From Hyalangium gracile (lineage in GTDB: Bacteria; Myxococcota; Myxococcia; Myxococcales; Myxococcaceae), in assembly GCF_020103725.1 (NCBI RefSeq), contig NZ_JAHXBG010000023.1:1-64000 (forward strand): a DNA stretch of 64,000 bases, in the 5' to 3' direction. A program made the position numbers and the translations under genes. Position 1 is the first letter of the stretch; every line of letters begins with the position of its first letter. The notes below the pieces were generated by a model. It was not told the DNA's origin and did not search any database. It was given only the letters and a program-made list of their open reading frames with translations. Below are positions 14,696 to 25,069 of the stretch, piece after piece.

Positions 14696-17600
14696 GTGAC
14701 CAGCCCTACGCCTCGGCTCCCGATGAGCGACGAAGACAAGACTTCAGTCCTCGACGAGCGTAGCCGGCCCTCGAGTGCCCTGGTGGAGGAGCGCTCTCGC
14801 ACCCCCATCTCCATCCCCAACGTCCGGTCCAATGATCGCCGGTCGCTGGAGCTGGGCACCCTGGTCCACGGGCGCTACCGCATCGAGCGGGTGCTGGGAG
14901 AGGGCGGCATGGGCCGCATCTGGCTGGCCGAGGACCTCCAGGAGCTGCGCCAGGTGGCCCTCAAGGAGATGCAGGTCCCCGACGGCCTGAGCCCCTCGAA
15001 GGTGGAAGAGCTGGTGCTGATGTTCCGGCACGAGTTCTTCGCCATGACGAAGCTCCAGCACCCCGGCACCCTCAAGGTCTTCGACTGTGGGATGACCGAG
15101 TCCGGCAACCGCTACATCGCCATGGAGGTGGTGGGCGGCAAGGACCTGAGCACCGTCGCCCGCGAGCAGACGCTCGACACGCGGACGCTCTACCGCATCC
15201 TGATCCAGATGGCCCAGGTGCTGGCCTTCATCCATGCGCGCCTCTACGTGCACTGCGACATCAAGGCCAGCAACGTGCGCATCATGGAGGACGGCACCAT
15301 CAAGCTGATGGACTTCGGCGTGATGCACCAGCTGGGCACGCCGAGCCCCGGCAAGCTCAAGGGCACCCTGGAGTACATGGCCCCCGAGTGGCAGCGCGGC
15401 GCCAACATCGACGGGCGCGCCGACCTGTACTCGCTGGGCGTGATGGCCTACTTCCTCGCCACGCGCCGGCTGCCCTTCAAGCGCCAGAGCCCCGCCGCGC
15501 TCCTGGCCGACCACCTCACCCGGCCCCCGCCCAAGCCCTCGACCATCTGTCCGGTGGACCCGGCCCTGGAGGAGATCATCCTCCTGCTGCTGGCCAAGGA
15601 CCCCAGGGACCGGTTCCAGAACGCGGGCGAGCTGCTCGAGGCGCTCTGCCGCGCCAGCGGAGAGCCGCTCCCCGAGGAGCCGCTGTCCGCCCGCGCCAGC
15701 TACCTGCACGTGCCCGAGGTCGTCGGCCGCGAGTCGGAGCTGGAGCAGCTCATGAACTCGCTGGCCGAGGCCGACTGGGGCCAGTCTCGCGCCGTGCTCC
15801 TCGGGGCCCCGGCCGGCGTGGGCAAGTCCCGGCTGCTCCAGGAGTTCGAGCTCCAGGCCAAGCTCGCGGAGATCGCCTTCGGCATGGGCCAGTGCCGCGC
15901 CGAGGGGCTCGCGCCGCTGGCTCCGCTCACCCAGGCGCTGCGCAGCCTCGTGCCGCTCACGCCCCAGGAGCTGACCGAGCGCCTGGGGCCGCTGCTCAGC
16001 CGGCTGGTGCCCTCGCTCGCCGCGGGGCCGGTGCCTGCCTTCAAGGATGCGGGCGCCGAGCAGATCGCCATCTTCAGCGCCCTCACCGAGTGGCTGCAGG
16101 AGGTGGCCCAGCGCCACACCTTCGTCCTCTGCTTCGAGGACCTGCAGTGGGCGGACGCCGCCACGCTCGAGGTGCTCAACGTCATCATCCGGGCGCTGCA
16201 CCACACGCGCGGCATGGTGGTGGGCTCGTACCGCTCCGACGCGCTGAGCCGGTTGAGCCTCGCCTTCCAGACCGTGGACGAGGGGCTCACCTGGCGCCTG
16301 GACCTGGCCCCGCTGTCCGCCCGCCACGTGGAGACGCTGGTGCAGCTGGCGCTCCCGGGGCTGCAGGTGCCTCCGGACTTCGTCACGCGGCTGCACGCCA
16401 TCACCGCCGGCAACGCCTTCTTCGCCACCGAGTGTCTGCGCGCGCTGGTGGAGGAGGGGGCGCTGCGGCGGCTGGGCGGCCGGTGGATGGCCATGAGCGA
16501 TCTGGCCACGCGCAAGCTGCCGCCCACCATCGAGCAGGCCGTGCTGGAGCGCCTGGCCGCAGCGCCGCCGGATCGCGTGGCGCTCTTGCGGCGGCTGGCT
16601 CCCGCCGGGCGCAGCCTGGAGCTGCCGATGGTGCGCGCCCTGGCCGGGATGATCGAGGTGGATCTGTTCCAGGCGCTGGACGACCTGGTCGCGCGGCAGT
16701 TCCTCCAGGTCATCGAGGCGCGCTACGTCTTCACCCACGACACCGTCCACCAGGCCGTCTACGACAGCACCCCGGAGCAGATGCGCAAGGCGTACCACGG
16801 GCGCGTCGCCGAGGTGCTCCAGTCGTTCCGGCACGACAACCCGCACGTGGACCGGATGGTGGGCTACCACTTCGCCCGCTCCACCCAGCCGCGGCGCGCC
16901 ATCGAGCCGCTGATGCGCGCGGGCCAGGCCGCCATCGGGGCCCAGGCCCTGCTGGACGCCACGCACTTCCTGAAGGAGGCCGCGGAGCTGCTCGAGCTGG
17001 AGCCCCGCACCCCCGAGCGCGTGGGGCAGATCATCCGCACCTGGGCCACCCTCATCGAGGTGGGCTACACGAGCGATCCGCCCACCACGCTCACCTACGC
17101 CGAGAAGCTCTTCCAGTACTGGGCGGACACGGTGGACCTGGAGGCCGGCCGCAGGGAGGCGCTGGAGCAGCTCGACGCGGCCCGCACCGCGCCCCAGCCC
17201 GAGCACGCCGAGCTGCTGCGCCAGGTGTTCCGCGAGATTCCCATCGCGGCGGAGATGGCGCCGGTGGACGTCTTCTGGAAGAAGGCGGAGCTGCAGATCC
17301 TCCAGAGCATCGCCATGGCCATCATGGGCCGCACCGAGGACTTCCAGGCGCTGCTGGAGCGCGTGGAGCATGAGCACCCGGTGGACTCGCCCTACCGCGC
17401 CGGAGCCCTCATCGCCCGCGCGGCGCTCAGCTCGCACACCGGGCAGTTCGCCGGCGTGCTCAAGGCCCAGCGCGAGCAGGTGGAGCGGCTGCGCGCCTTC
17501 CGCGTCTCGGTGGAGCGCCCCTCACCCCGGCTGGCGTGGGCCCTGGGCATGGGGTGCTACTTCCTCAACATGGTCCGCGGCCTGCGCGGCGAGCCGCTCG

Positions 17601-18442
17601 ACGCCGAGGCCACCCAGGATGGCTTCGAGCTGGCCGAGACGTTCGGCTTCACGGACATCCGCATCTACCACCTGTTCACGCAGATCGTCCGCGCCTCCTT
17701 CACCGGGGACGCCACGGCGCTGGCGCCGGTGCTCGTGGAGAAGCAGGAGCTCATCCGCCGGCTGGGCAACCCGCGCCTGCCCGAGCGCAACCTCGCCATC
17801 TACACGCCGCCCTACTACCTGGAGCGCGGCGAGCTGGATCAGCTGGAGGTGGTGCTCGCCCGAGGCCAGACGCTGGCCAAGGTGCTGCCGGGCGATCGGT
17901 GGCTGCAGCTCTATGTCCAGGCGTACTCGGCCTGCCGGGACGTGCTCGCCAATGACGCGGCCGCCGCGCGCGAGTCCCTGCCTCGGGCCCTCACGCTGGC
18001 GCACTCCGGGGAGTTCCGCATGGAGACGCTGGTGCGCGTCTACCAGTCGCGCTTCGAGCGGGCCCAGGGCCGCGAGGCCGCCGCGCTCGAGGCCGCCGAG
18101 GAGGCGCTGGCGCGCGCGCTCAATCCGGAGATGGAGAACCCCTTCGACGAGATCCTCGCCCGCCGGGCCCTGGCGCCGCTGGTGCCCGTCGACGAGGGCA
18201 TGGCGCACCTGAACCGCGCGCTCGCGCTGGCGGCGGAGTCTCGCAACGTGCTGCAGCAGGGCCTGGTGAACCTGGGCCTGGCCGAGCTGTTGCTGCCGCG
18301 CTCGCCGATGGAGGCCTCGCGCGTGCTGGACGCGGCGGAGCGCCTGTTCAACGCGGCGCGCGCCCCCTTCTGGCTCTCGCGCATCTCCAGCCTGCGCGAG
18401 GAAGTGATGCACAAGCTCGGGCTGCTCCGGCCGACGGCGTAG
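14696..18442 (+). CDS. Large Ser/Thr kinase fused to an AAA-type ATPase and TPR-like C-terminus
   Basis: A 1248-residue signalling protein. Kinase domain about 61-320: glycine loop GEGGMG (68-73), K90, catalytic loop HCDIKASN (186-193), DFG 206-208 and APE 230-231. After a linker comes an ATPase module beginning VVGRESELEQL, with Walker A GAPAGVGKS (370-378) and a Walker B-like FVLCFEDLQWAD about 475-487, as in MalT/AfsR-type STAND ATPases. The last 600 residues are helical repeats. The usual Arg of HRD is Cys, which occurs in some active kinases but can relax activation-loop control. The start is GTG 14696; ATG 14723 is an alternative. It is likely a cytoplasmic integrator typical of large myxobacterial kinase families. 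Confidence 0.9.
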   Translation: MTSPTPRLPMSDEDKTSVLDERSRPSSALVEERSRTPISIPNVRSNDRRSLELGTLVHGRYRIERVLGEGGMGRIWLAEDLQELRQVALKEMQVPDGLSPSKVEELVLMFRHEFFAMTKLQHPGTLKVFDCGMTESGNRYIAMEVVGGKDLSTVAREQTLDTRTLYRILIQMAQVLAFIHARLYVHCDIKASNVRIMEDGTIKLMDFGVMHQLGTPSPGKLKGTLEYMAPEWQRGANIDGRADLYSLGVMAYFLATRRLPFKRQSPAALLADHLTRPPPKPSTICPVDPALEEIILLLLAKDPRDRFQNAGELLEALCRASGEPLPEEPLSARASYLHVPEVVGRESELEQLMNSLAEADWGQSRAVLLGAPAGVGKSRLLQEFELQAKLAEIAFGMGQCRAEGLAPLAPLTQALRSLVPLTPQELTERLGPLLSRLVPSLAAGPVPAFKDAGAEQIAIFSALTEWLQEVAQRHTFVLCFEDLQWADAATLEVLNVIIRALHHTRGMVVGSYRSDALSRLSLAFQTVDEGLTWRLDLAPLSARHVETLVQLALPGLQVPPDFVTRLHAITAGNAFFATECLRALVEEGALRRLGGRWMAMSDLATRKLPPTIEQAVLERLAAAPPDRVALLRRLAPAGRSLELPMVRALAGMIEVDLFQALDDLVARQFLQVIEARYVFTHDTVHQAVYDSTPEQMRKAYHGRVAEVLQSFRHDNPHVDRMVGYHFARSTQPRRAIEPLMRAGQAAIGAQALLDATHFLKEAAELLELEPRTPERVGQIIRTWATLIEVGYTSDPPTTLTYAEKLFQYWADTVDLEAGRREALEQLDAARTAPQPEHAELLRQVFREIPIAAEMAPVDVFWKKAELQILQSIAMAIMGRTEDFQALLERVEHEHPVDSPYRAGALIARAALSSHTGQFAGVLKAQREQVERLRAFRVSVERPSPRLAWALGMGCYFLNMVRGLRGEPLDAEATQDGFELAETFGFTDIRIYHLFTQIVRASFTGDATALAPVLVEKQELIRRLGNPRLPERNLAIYTPPYYLERGELDQLEVVLARGQTLAKVLPGDRWLQLYVQAYSACRDVLANDAAAARESLPRALTLAHSGEFRMETLVRVYQSRFERAQGREAAALEAAEEALARALNPEMENPFDEILARRALAPLVPVDEGMAHLNRALALAAESRNVLQQGLVNLGLAELLLPRSPMEASRVLDAAERLFNAARAPFWLSRISSLREEVMHKLGLLRPTA

Positions 18443-18457
18443 CGCCTTCGGGGTGCC

Positions 18458-18943
18458 TCAGGCGTCCCGGTACCGCAGCCCCAGCCGCGTCAGGTGCGCG
18501 GCTCCCAGCCGCACGGGCGCGGAGTGGTAGCTCACGACGTACACGTCCACTCCCTCCGCCACGGGCAGCAGGGCCAGGCCTCCCAGGTGCACGGCCCGGG
18601 CGTTGGCCTCGTCGCTGAGCTGCGGCAGCGGCATGTCCCGCCCCCGGCCTTCGCGCAGCGCGCGGCGCCAGGGCGCCACCAGGCTCGAGCTGGACGGGGC
18701 GCGCTCCTCGGTGGCCACCAGCCCCAGCGTGTCCAGGTCCGTCAGGGACAGGTGCACCGGATCCGCGTGGTAGTCCCAGACGAGCACCTCCAGCTCCGGC
18801 GGATGCGCACGAAACTCGAGCTCGTCCTTGCGGACCAGCGGCGGCTCCGAGGGCGGCGGGCGACCCGTCATGGGAGGCGGCTCCTCGGGGGTGAGGCGTC
18901 GGGTGGAGCGATCATGGAACGCGTTCAAGGTACTATCGGTCAT
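18458..18943 (-). CDS. Unrecognised 161-residue protein with an internal repeat
   Basis: The N-terminal 45 residues are disordered and proline-rich. Two similar units follow: residues 58-75 (YHADPVHLSLTDLDTLGL) and 139-156 (YHSAPVRLGAAHLTRLGL) share Y-H-x-x-P-V-x-L and L-x-x-L-G-L. Each is preceded by a V-W/V-D/S-Y strand. This suggests a duplicated beta-alpha unit, possibly forming one compact pseudo-symmetric domain. There is no signal peptide. It converges with the kinase-ATPase gene (15 bp apart). Function unknown. Confidence 0.65.
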   Translation of the reverse strand: MTDSTLNAFHDRSTRRLTPEEPPPMTGRPPPSEPPLVRKDELEFRAHPPELEVLVWDYHADPVHLSLTDLDTLGLVATEERAPSSSSLVAPWRRALREGRGRDMPLPQLSDEANARAVHLGGLALLPVAEGVDVYVVSYHSAPVRLGAAHLTRLGLRYRDA

Positions 18944-19037
18944 ACATGGCCTCCGGCCGTTTCATCCAGTGGACCGTGGACGGGGCCGGGCCCCGTCGCT
19001 ACGGTGGGGAGATGGCCTCGATGCGCGGAGCCCGCCC

Positions 19038-19685
19038 ATGAACGTCCTCGTCCAGCTGGCGACCGCGGTCGCGGGCCTGGGGCTCGCGGTGATGCTCCTG
19101 GTGCTCAACTTCTGGCGCGCCATCCTCTTTCTGTTCCCCTCTCGCGTCCGCGTGGAGCCGGATGCGCCCGGCGACCAGATGGAGCTGCCCGCGGAGCTCG
19201 TCCCCGTCGCCGAACAGCTTCGGGCCATCGGCTTCATCCCGCTCGGCAGTCATGAGGAGAAGCCGCTGCTGCGGCGCACCAGCGTCTCTTATGACTATGC
19301 GCACCCGGCCGAGCGCGTCTTCGCCACGCTCCACATGGGCCCTCACGACACGCCGCGTCTCTACCTGCTCACGCCCCTGGCGCCCGAGGGCTTCGTCATC
19401 ACCGCCGGCTATCGGCGTCCGGCGCTCGACATTCCCGGCCGCTACCGCTCCGGTGGACTGGAGGACGCCTCGCCCGAGCGCCTCTTCCGCGCCCACCTCA
19501 AGCGGCTGGATGGTTTGAGCCCCACGGGAGAGTTCACCTGGGAAGGCCGCGTGGAAGCCGGGCGTTCATGGTACCGAGGGCTCGGACAGAGGGAGATCCG
19601 CAGACAGAACCTGCCCGGCTTGTTGTGGACGGTGGCGGCGCTTGCCATCGTCGCCAGCGCCTTTCTCGGCGGGCGTGCCCGTTGA
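19038..19685 (+). CDS. Membrane protein of unknown function, two transmembrane helices
   Basis: A 215-residue protein starting at ATG 19038. An N-terminal membrane helix (about residues 4-31, including VAGLGLAVMLLVLNFWRAILFLF) and a C-terminal one (about 193-211, LLWTVAALAIVASAFLGG) flank a soluble domain of about 160 residues with mixed alpha/beta character (SVSYDYAHPAERVFATLHMG, LYLLTPLAPEGFVITAGY). The topology places both ends on the same side. No family is recognised. It precedes the thiolase gene by 58 bp in the same direction, but a functional link is not evident. Confidence 0.65.
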   Translation: MNVLVQLATAVAGLGLAVMLLVLNFWRAILFLFPSRVRVEPDAPGDQMELPAELVPVAEQLRAIGFIPLGSHEEKPLLRRTSVSYDYAHPAERVFATLHMGPHDTPRLYLLTPLAPEGFVITAGYRRPALDIPGRYRSGGLEDASPERLFRAHLKRLDGLSPTGEFTWEGRVEAGRSWYRGLGQREIRRQNLPGLLWTVAALAIVASAFLGGRAR

Positions 19686-19743
19686 AGGGATTCAGAGGTC
19701 ACGTTAAGGAGCCTTCGTTCCCGGTCCCGGAGCCGCATTTCCC

Positions 19744-20940
19744 ATGAAGAGCGTTTCGAAGAGCGAAGAGATCTATTTCCTGTCCGGCAAGCGCACCCCG
19801 TTTGGCACCTATGGGGGCGGCCTGAAGGACCTGAGCGCCACGGAGCTGGCCGTGGAGTCGGCCAAGGCGGCGCTCGCGCAGGCGCAGGTGTCCCCCGAGC
19901 AGATCCAGCACGTGGTGTACGGCAACGTCGTGCAGACGAGCGCGGACGCCATCTACCTGCCGCGGCACGTGGGGCTGCGCTCGGGGGTGCCGGTGCCGGT
20001 GCCGGCGCTGGGGGTGAACCGGCTGTGCGGCTCGGGCTTCCAGGCCTTCGTCACCGCCGCGGAGCTGATGCTCACCGAGCAGGCCTCGTGCGTGCTGGCC
20101 GGCGGCACCGAGTCCATGAGCCAGGCGCCCCACGTCATCCGCGGCGCGCGCTGGGGCATCCCCCTGGGCAAGGGTGGCCTCGAGGACATGCTGTGGAGCG
20201 CGCTGACGGACAGCTACACCGGTCAGGCCATGGCGCTCACCGCCGAGCAGCTCGCGGTGGACTACCAGCTCTCCCAGGACGCGGTGGACGAGTACGCGGT
20301 GCTGACGCAGAAGCGCTTCGCCGCGGCCCAGGAGGCAGGCCGCCTCCAGGACGAGATTTCGCCCGTCACCCTCAAGGGCAAGAAGGGCGAGACGGTGTTC
20401 GGCAAGGACGAGCACAACCGCCCGGACACCACCGTGGAGAGCCTGCGCAAGCTGCCCAAGGTCTTCAAGAAGGACGGCGTGGTGCACGCGGGCGCCGCCA
20501 GCGGCATCTGCGACGGCGCCGGCTCCATGGTGATGGCCACGCGCTCCTTCGTGGACAAGCACGGGCTGAAGCCGCTGGGCCGGCTCGTCAACTGGGGCAT
20601 CTCCGGGTGTGAGCCGAAGCTCATGGGCATTGGCCCCGCGCCGGCCATCCGCCGGCTGCTGGAGCGCGCCGAGTGCAAGCTGGGGGACGTGGAGCTGTTC
20701 GAGGTGAACGAGGCGTTCGCGCCCCAGTACCTGGCGGTGGAGAAGGAGCTGGGGCTGCCACGCGCCCAGACGAACGTCAACGGGGGAGCCATCGCGGTGG
20801 GACACCCGCTCGGCGCCTCGGGGGCGCGGCTCACCATGACGCTGCTCTATGAACTGAAGCGCCGGGGTGCCCGCTATGGTATCGGTTCGGCGTGCATCGG
20901 CGGCGGCCAGGGAATCGCCGTCCTGGTCGAGGCGCTCTGA
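19744..20940 (+). CDS. Thiolase (acetyl-CoA C-acyltransferase)
   Basis: A 398-residue thiolase. The nucleophilic cysteine is C95 in NRLCGSGFQ; the second half holds H354 in GHPLGASG and C384 in CIGGGQG, completing the Cys-His-Cys triad. Length is normal. It either condenses two acetyl-CoA to acetoacetyl-CoA or cleaves 3-ketoacyl-CoA in beta-oxidation; sequence alone does not settle the direction. The N-terminus SEEIYFLSGKRTPFGTYGG matches degradative/biosynthetic acetyl-CoA acetyltransferases. A 72-residue zinc-knuckle-like protein follows 27 bp downstream and may be cotranscribed. Confidence 0.93.
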   Translation: MKSVSKSEEIYFLSGKRTPFGTYGGGLKDLSATELAVESAKAALAQAQVSPEQIQHVVYGNVVQTSADAIYLPRHVGLRSGVPVPVPALGVNRLCGSGFQAFVTAAELMLTEQASCVLAGGTESMSQAPHVIRGARWGIPLGKGGLEDMLWSALTDSYTGQAMALTAEQLAVDYQLSQDAVDEYAVLTQKRFAAAQEAGRLQDEISPVTLKGKKGETVFGKDEHNRPDTTVESLRKLPKVFKKDGVVHAGAASGICDGAGSMVMATRSFVDKHGLKPLGRLVNWGISGCEPKLMGIGPAPAIRRLLERAECKLGDVELFEVNEAFAPQYLAVEKELGLPRAQTNVNGGAIAVGHPLGASGARLTMTLLYELKRRGARYGIGSACIGGGQGIAVLVEAL

Positions 20941-20967
20941 GCAACAGACTTCCAATCGGGACATGAG

Positions 20968-21186
20968 ATGAGCAACGAGGTGGATGCCAAGACGGCCCGC
21001 GAGCGGGCCAAGCAGATCGCCGAGCAGCGCCGGGCGGAGCGCCGCAACCGCAAGCGCAAGTGTGTGGTGTGTGGGGTGGAGGAGAGCGACAAGACGCCGC
21101 TGGGGCCCCACCCGGATGGCATCGGGCCGTCCTGCAAGGACGAGGTCTCCTGCCAGCAGCGCCGGGCGGCGGCCGCCATCCGCTGA
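20968..21186 (+). CDS. Small basic cysteine-containing protein (72 aa)
   Basis: The N-terminal 30 residues form a highly charged helix (TARERAKQIAEQRRAERRNRK). It is followed by a putative metal-binding cluster C32-x2-C35 and C56-x5-C62 within CVVCGVEESDKTPLGPHPDG...SCKDEVSC. Such a CxxC...C...C arrangement could bind zinc. It ends at 21186. It lies close behind the thiolase gene; real coding is supported by codon bias and tight spacing. No family is recognised; nucleic-acid binding is plausible from the basic helix. Confidence 0.65.
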   Translation: MSNEVDAKTARERAKQIAEQRRAERRNRKRKCVVCGVEESDKTPLGPHPDGIGPSCKDEVSCQQRRAAAAIR

Positions 21187-21282
21187 GGCCGGGGCCTCTA
21201 CCAGAAAACCCCGCGCCGTTTCTTGCTCGGGGTGTAGACTCGGGTTAAACCTGCGGAATCTCTGGTTTAAACGAGGGTCGGA

Positions 21283-21480
21283 ATGGGGCTTATCAACTTC
21301 ACGGGAGTCAAGGTGTTCTCCACCACACTCGCGCGCGATCGCGAGAACATGGGCGAGAACATCACCAAGTGGCTCAAGGAGAACCCCAACGTGGAGGTGG
21401 TGGACAAGGTGGTGACGCAGTCCTCCGACAAGGAGTTCCACTGTCTGACCATCACGCTCTTCTACAAGTTCAGGAGCTGA
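21283..21480 (+). CDS. Small 65-residue conserved-looking protein
   Basis: Starts at ATG 21283 behind GAGGGTCGG. The sequence reads as a compact alpha/beta domain: strand FTGVKVFST, helix RDRENMGENITKWLKENP, strand VEVVDKVVTQS, and strand FHCLTITLFYKF. This alternation and the amphipathic pattern make a real protein likely. No signal peptide; function unknown. The spacer before it (21187-21282) is less GC-rich and may hold its promoter. Confidence 0.65.
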   Translation: MGLINFTGVKVFSTTLARDRENMGENITKWLKENPNVEVVDKVVTQSSDKEFHCLTITLFYKFRS

Positions 21481-21515
21481 GCCGCTCGCCTCACTGACAG
21501 ACAGGCGACACAAGG

Positions 21516-21550
21516 AGGGCGCTCTCCCGGGACCGGGGTGGGCGCCCTTC
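21516..21550 (+). terminator. Possible terminator
   Basis: AGGGCGC (21516-21522) pairs with GCGCCCT (21542-21548), with an inner CCCGG/CCGGGG region; only a short T stretch follows. It lies 36 bases after the 65-residue gene. Confidence 0.45.
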
Positions 21551-21647
21551 ACCATTTCGGGCGATGAATGGCTGACGAAGTGGTTGCGAAGTGGCTCGGC
21601 TTCCACCACCTTTGGACGGCTCGGCCTTCGAGCGCGGAGGAGTACGG

Positions 21648-22382
21648 ATGCGACCGGTGCGCAGATCAGGTGGAGGAGGGTTCGGGGGGATTCCGGGGGT
21701 GGAGTCCACCGCTGCCAAGCTGGCGATTGCCATGGTGGCGGGCTCGGTGCTGTACCTGCTGACGCGGGGAGGCGGCGGGGGGCTGCTGCTGCTGTCGCCC
21801 CGCTCGCTCGGGGGCTTCCTCTGGCAGCCCTTCACCTACGGCTTCATCGAGACCAGCCCGCTGGGCATCCTCTTCGGCGGCCTCATCATCTGGAGCATCG
21901 GTGGGTGGCTGGAGGGCGTGTGGGGCTCCCGGCGGATGCTGATGCTGGCGGTGGGCTGCACGGTGGCGGCCGGCTTCCTCACCTCGCTGGCCATGTTCAT
22001 CCTGCCGCCGCTGGAGATCGGCTACGCGGGCGGCACGGTGATGGCGTCCATCCTCTGGGTGGCCTACGGGCTCGTCATCGGGCGGGGGCAGACGAACTTC
22101 TGGGGCATTCCCCTGTCGGGCAATGCCTTCGCGGGCATCGGCGCGGGCTTCGTGGCGCTGGGCATCCTCACCACGGGAGGCAGCCCCCTGGTGGGCTTGC
22201 TGGCCCACCTGCCGGAGGTCATCGGCCTGCTGCTCGCGCTCGGCTACGTGAAGGGCGGCAGCCCGCGGGGGCTGTGGCTGCACTTCAACCACTGGCGCCT
22301 GCAGCGCCAGCTCCGGGGGCGCTCTCGCAACCTGCGCGTCGTCTCCTCCGAGCGTCCGAGCAACGATCGGTTCCTCAACTGA
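21648..22382 (+). CDS. Rhomboid-fold membrane protein, apparently lacking the catalytic serine
   Basis: Start set at ATG 21648 with GGAGGAG seven bases upstream. The 244-residue protein has about six membrane helices and follows the rhomboid layout: WQPFTYGFIE loop (59-68), then helices, the tight GxxG turn in the fourth helix, and a C-terminal helix with a histidine. In active rhomboid proteases the turn reads GxSG; here it is G125-Y-A-G128, with A127 in the serine position. H187 (LLAHLPEVIGL) fits the partner histidine. It is therefore probably a proteolytically dead rhomboid-like protein (pseudoprotease) that might bind or shield membrane substrates. The assignment to the rhomboid clan is by pattern only. 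Confidence 0.65.
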   Translation: MRPVRRSGGGGFGGIPGVESTAAKLAIAMVAGSVLYLLTRGGGGGLLLLSPRSLGGFLWQPFTYGFIETSPLGILFGGLIIWSIGGWLEGVWGSRRMLMLAVGCTVAAGFLTSLAMFILPPLEIGYAGGTVMASILWVAYGLVIGRGQTNFWGIPLSGNAFAGIGAGFVALGILTTGGSPLVGLLAHLPEVIGLLLALGYVKGGSPRGLWLHFNHWRLQRQLRGRSRNLRVVSSERPSNDRFLN

Positions 22383-22418
22383 GCGGGGAGGGGGCCTGGT
22401 CAGCGGGCCCCCCGCCCG

Positions 22419-24059
<1,641 letters not shown>

Positions 24060-24167
24060 GACTCCGCTCCTTCCAGAACGATGCGACTGACTATCAATTT
24101 GAGAGCCTCCCTGCACCTTGAAGTGGCGGGGCGTACGTGATTTCAAGCACTTGGGGTGTTTGGAAAC

Positions 24168-24183
24168 TGGCGCGGCTGTTGCT
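24168..24183 (+). promoter_or_regulatory. Sigma-54 (-24/-12) promoter of yceI
   Basis: TGGCGCGGCTGTTGCT matches the consensus TGGCACR-N4-TTGCW at all but one defined position; the GG and GC doublets are correctly spaced. Transcription would start near 24194, leaving a leader of about 130 bases before yceI. An imperfect inverted repeat (TTTCAAGCAC...GTGTTTGGAAA, 24140-24166) lies just upstream. Confidence 0.7.
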
Positions 24184-24326
24184 ATTCCTCGCCCCAACAA
24201 AGGGATTCGTCCTCGGAGATGCCCTCACCGAGGAAGGCCTGGTCCATCGTCTCGAGGGTTTTCACCACGCGACCCGCCCTGGAATGGCGGCACGTCGCGC
24301 ATCCGAACCGCAGTCTGGAGGAAGTC

Positions 24327-24950
24327 ATGAAGACGCTGTGGAAGTCCGCCATCGCCGCCGTGGTCCTCGCCGCCCCCTCGCTCGCGCTGGCCGCCAACTA
24401 CACGATTGATACGTCCCACTCGTCCGCCAACTTCACCATCAAGCACATGATGGTCTCGAACGTGAAGGGCAACTTCAGCAACGTGACCGGCACCGTCAAC
24501 GTGGACGACAAGGACATCACCAAGTCCACCGTCGAGGCCACCATCGACGCCACCACCATCAACACCAACGATGCGAAGCGCGACGGCCACCTGAAGAGCC
24601 CGGACTTCTTCGACGTGGCGAAGTACCCGACCATCACCTTCAAGTCGAAGAAGGTGGAGAAGGCGGGCGACAACAAGCTCAAGGTCACCGGCGACCTGTC
24701 CATGCACGGCGTGACCAAGGAGGTCGTCCTGGATGTGGATGGCCCCACCAAGGAGGTCAAGAACCCGTTCAGCGGCACGCCGACCGCGGGCCTGACCGCG
24801 ACCACCAAGATCAACCGCAAGGACTACGGGCTGAACTGGAACAAGGCCCTGGAGGCCGGTGGCGTGCTGGTCGGTGACGAGGTGGCCGTGACGCTCGAGA
24901 TCGAGCTGGCCCGCAAGGACGCCGCTCCCACCGCGAAGACCACCAAGTAG
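24327..24950 (+). CDS. YceI family periplasmic protein
   Basis: A 207-residue protein with ATG 24327 behind GGAGGAAG. Signal peptide of 23 residues (…APSLALA), then the lipocalin-like YceI fold starting NYTIDTSHSSANFTIKHMMVSNVKG. The family strings INTNDAKRDGHLKSPDFFDV and GDLSMHGVTKEVVLDV are present. YceI proteins bind polyisoprenoids or other amphiphiles in the periplasm and are often induced by stress. The C-terminal tail is Lys/Thr-rich. The gene stands alone between a sigma-54-type promoter and a strong terminator. Regulation by the divergent V4R activator is inferred from the promoter type and gene arrangement. Confidence 0.95.
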   Translation: MKTLWKSAIAAVVLAAPSLALAANYTIDTSHSSANFTIKHMMVSNVKGNFSNVTGTVNVDDKDITKSTVEATIDATTINTNDAKRDGHLKSPDFFDVAKYPTITFKSKKVEKAGDNKLKVTGDLSMHGVTKEVVLDVDGPTKEVKNPFSGTPTAGLTATTKINRKDYGLNWNKALEAGGVLVGDEVAVTLEIELARKDAAPTAKTTK

Positions 24951-24980
24951 TTCCCGTCCGCACCTGGGTGCGGGCTGACG

Positions 24981-25011
24981 GAGGGGCCTCGGCGAACGAG
25001 GCCCCTCTTTT
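24981..25011 (+). terminator. Rho-independent terminator of yceI
   Basis: GAGGGGCCTCG (24981-24991) pairs perfectly with CGAGGCCCCTC (24997-25007) across a five-base loop and is followed by TTTT. Confidence 0.88.
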
Positions 25012-25069
25012 CATTGCGGGGTGGCACGACGCACACACCGCCCCCGAGTCCCACCGCCTCCTGGGCAGG

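Noticed and set aside
14744-17437. 897-codon open frame antisense to the kinase-ATPase
   Set aside because: His/Gln/Arg/Leu-rich composition typical of the complement of a GC-rich gene; the plus strand has clear domains.
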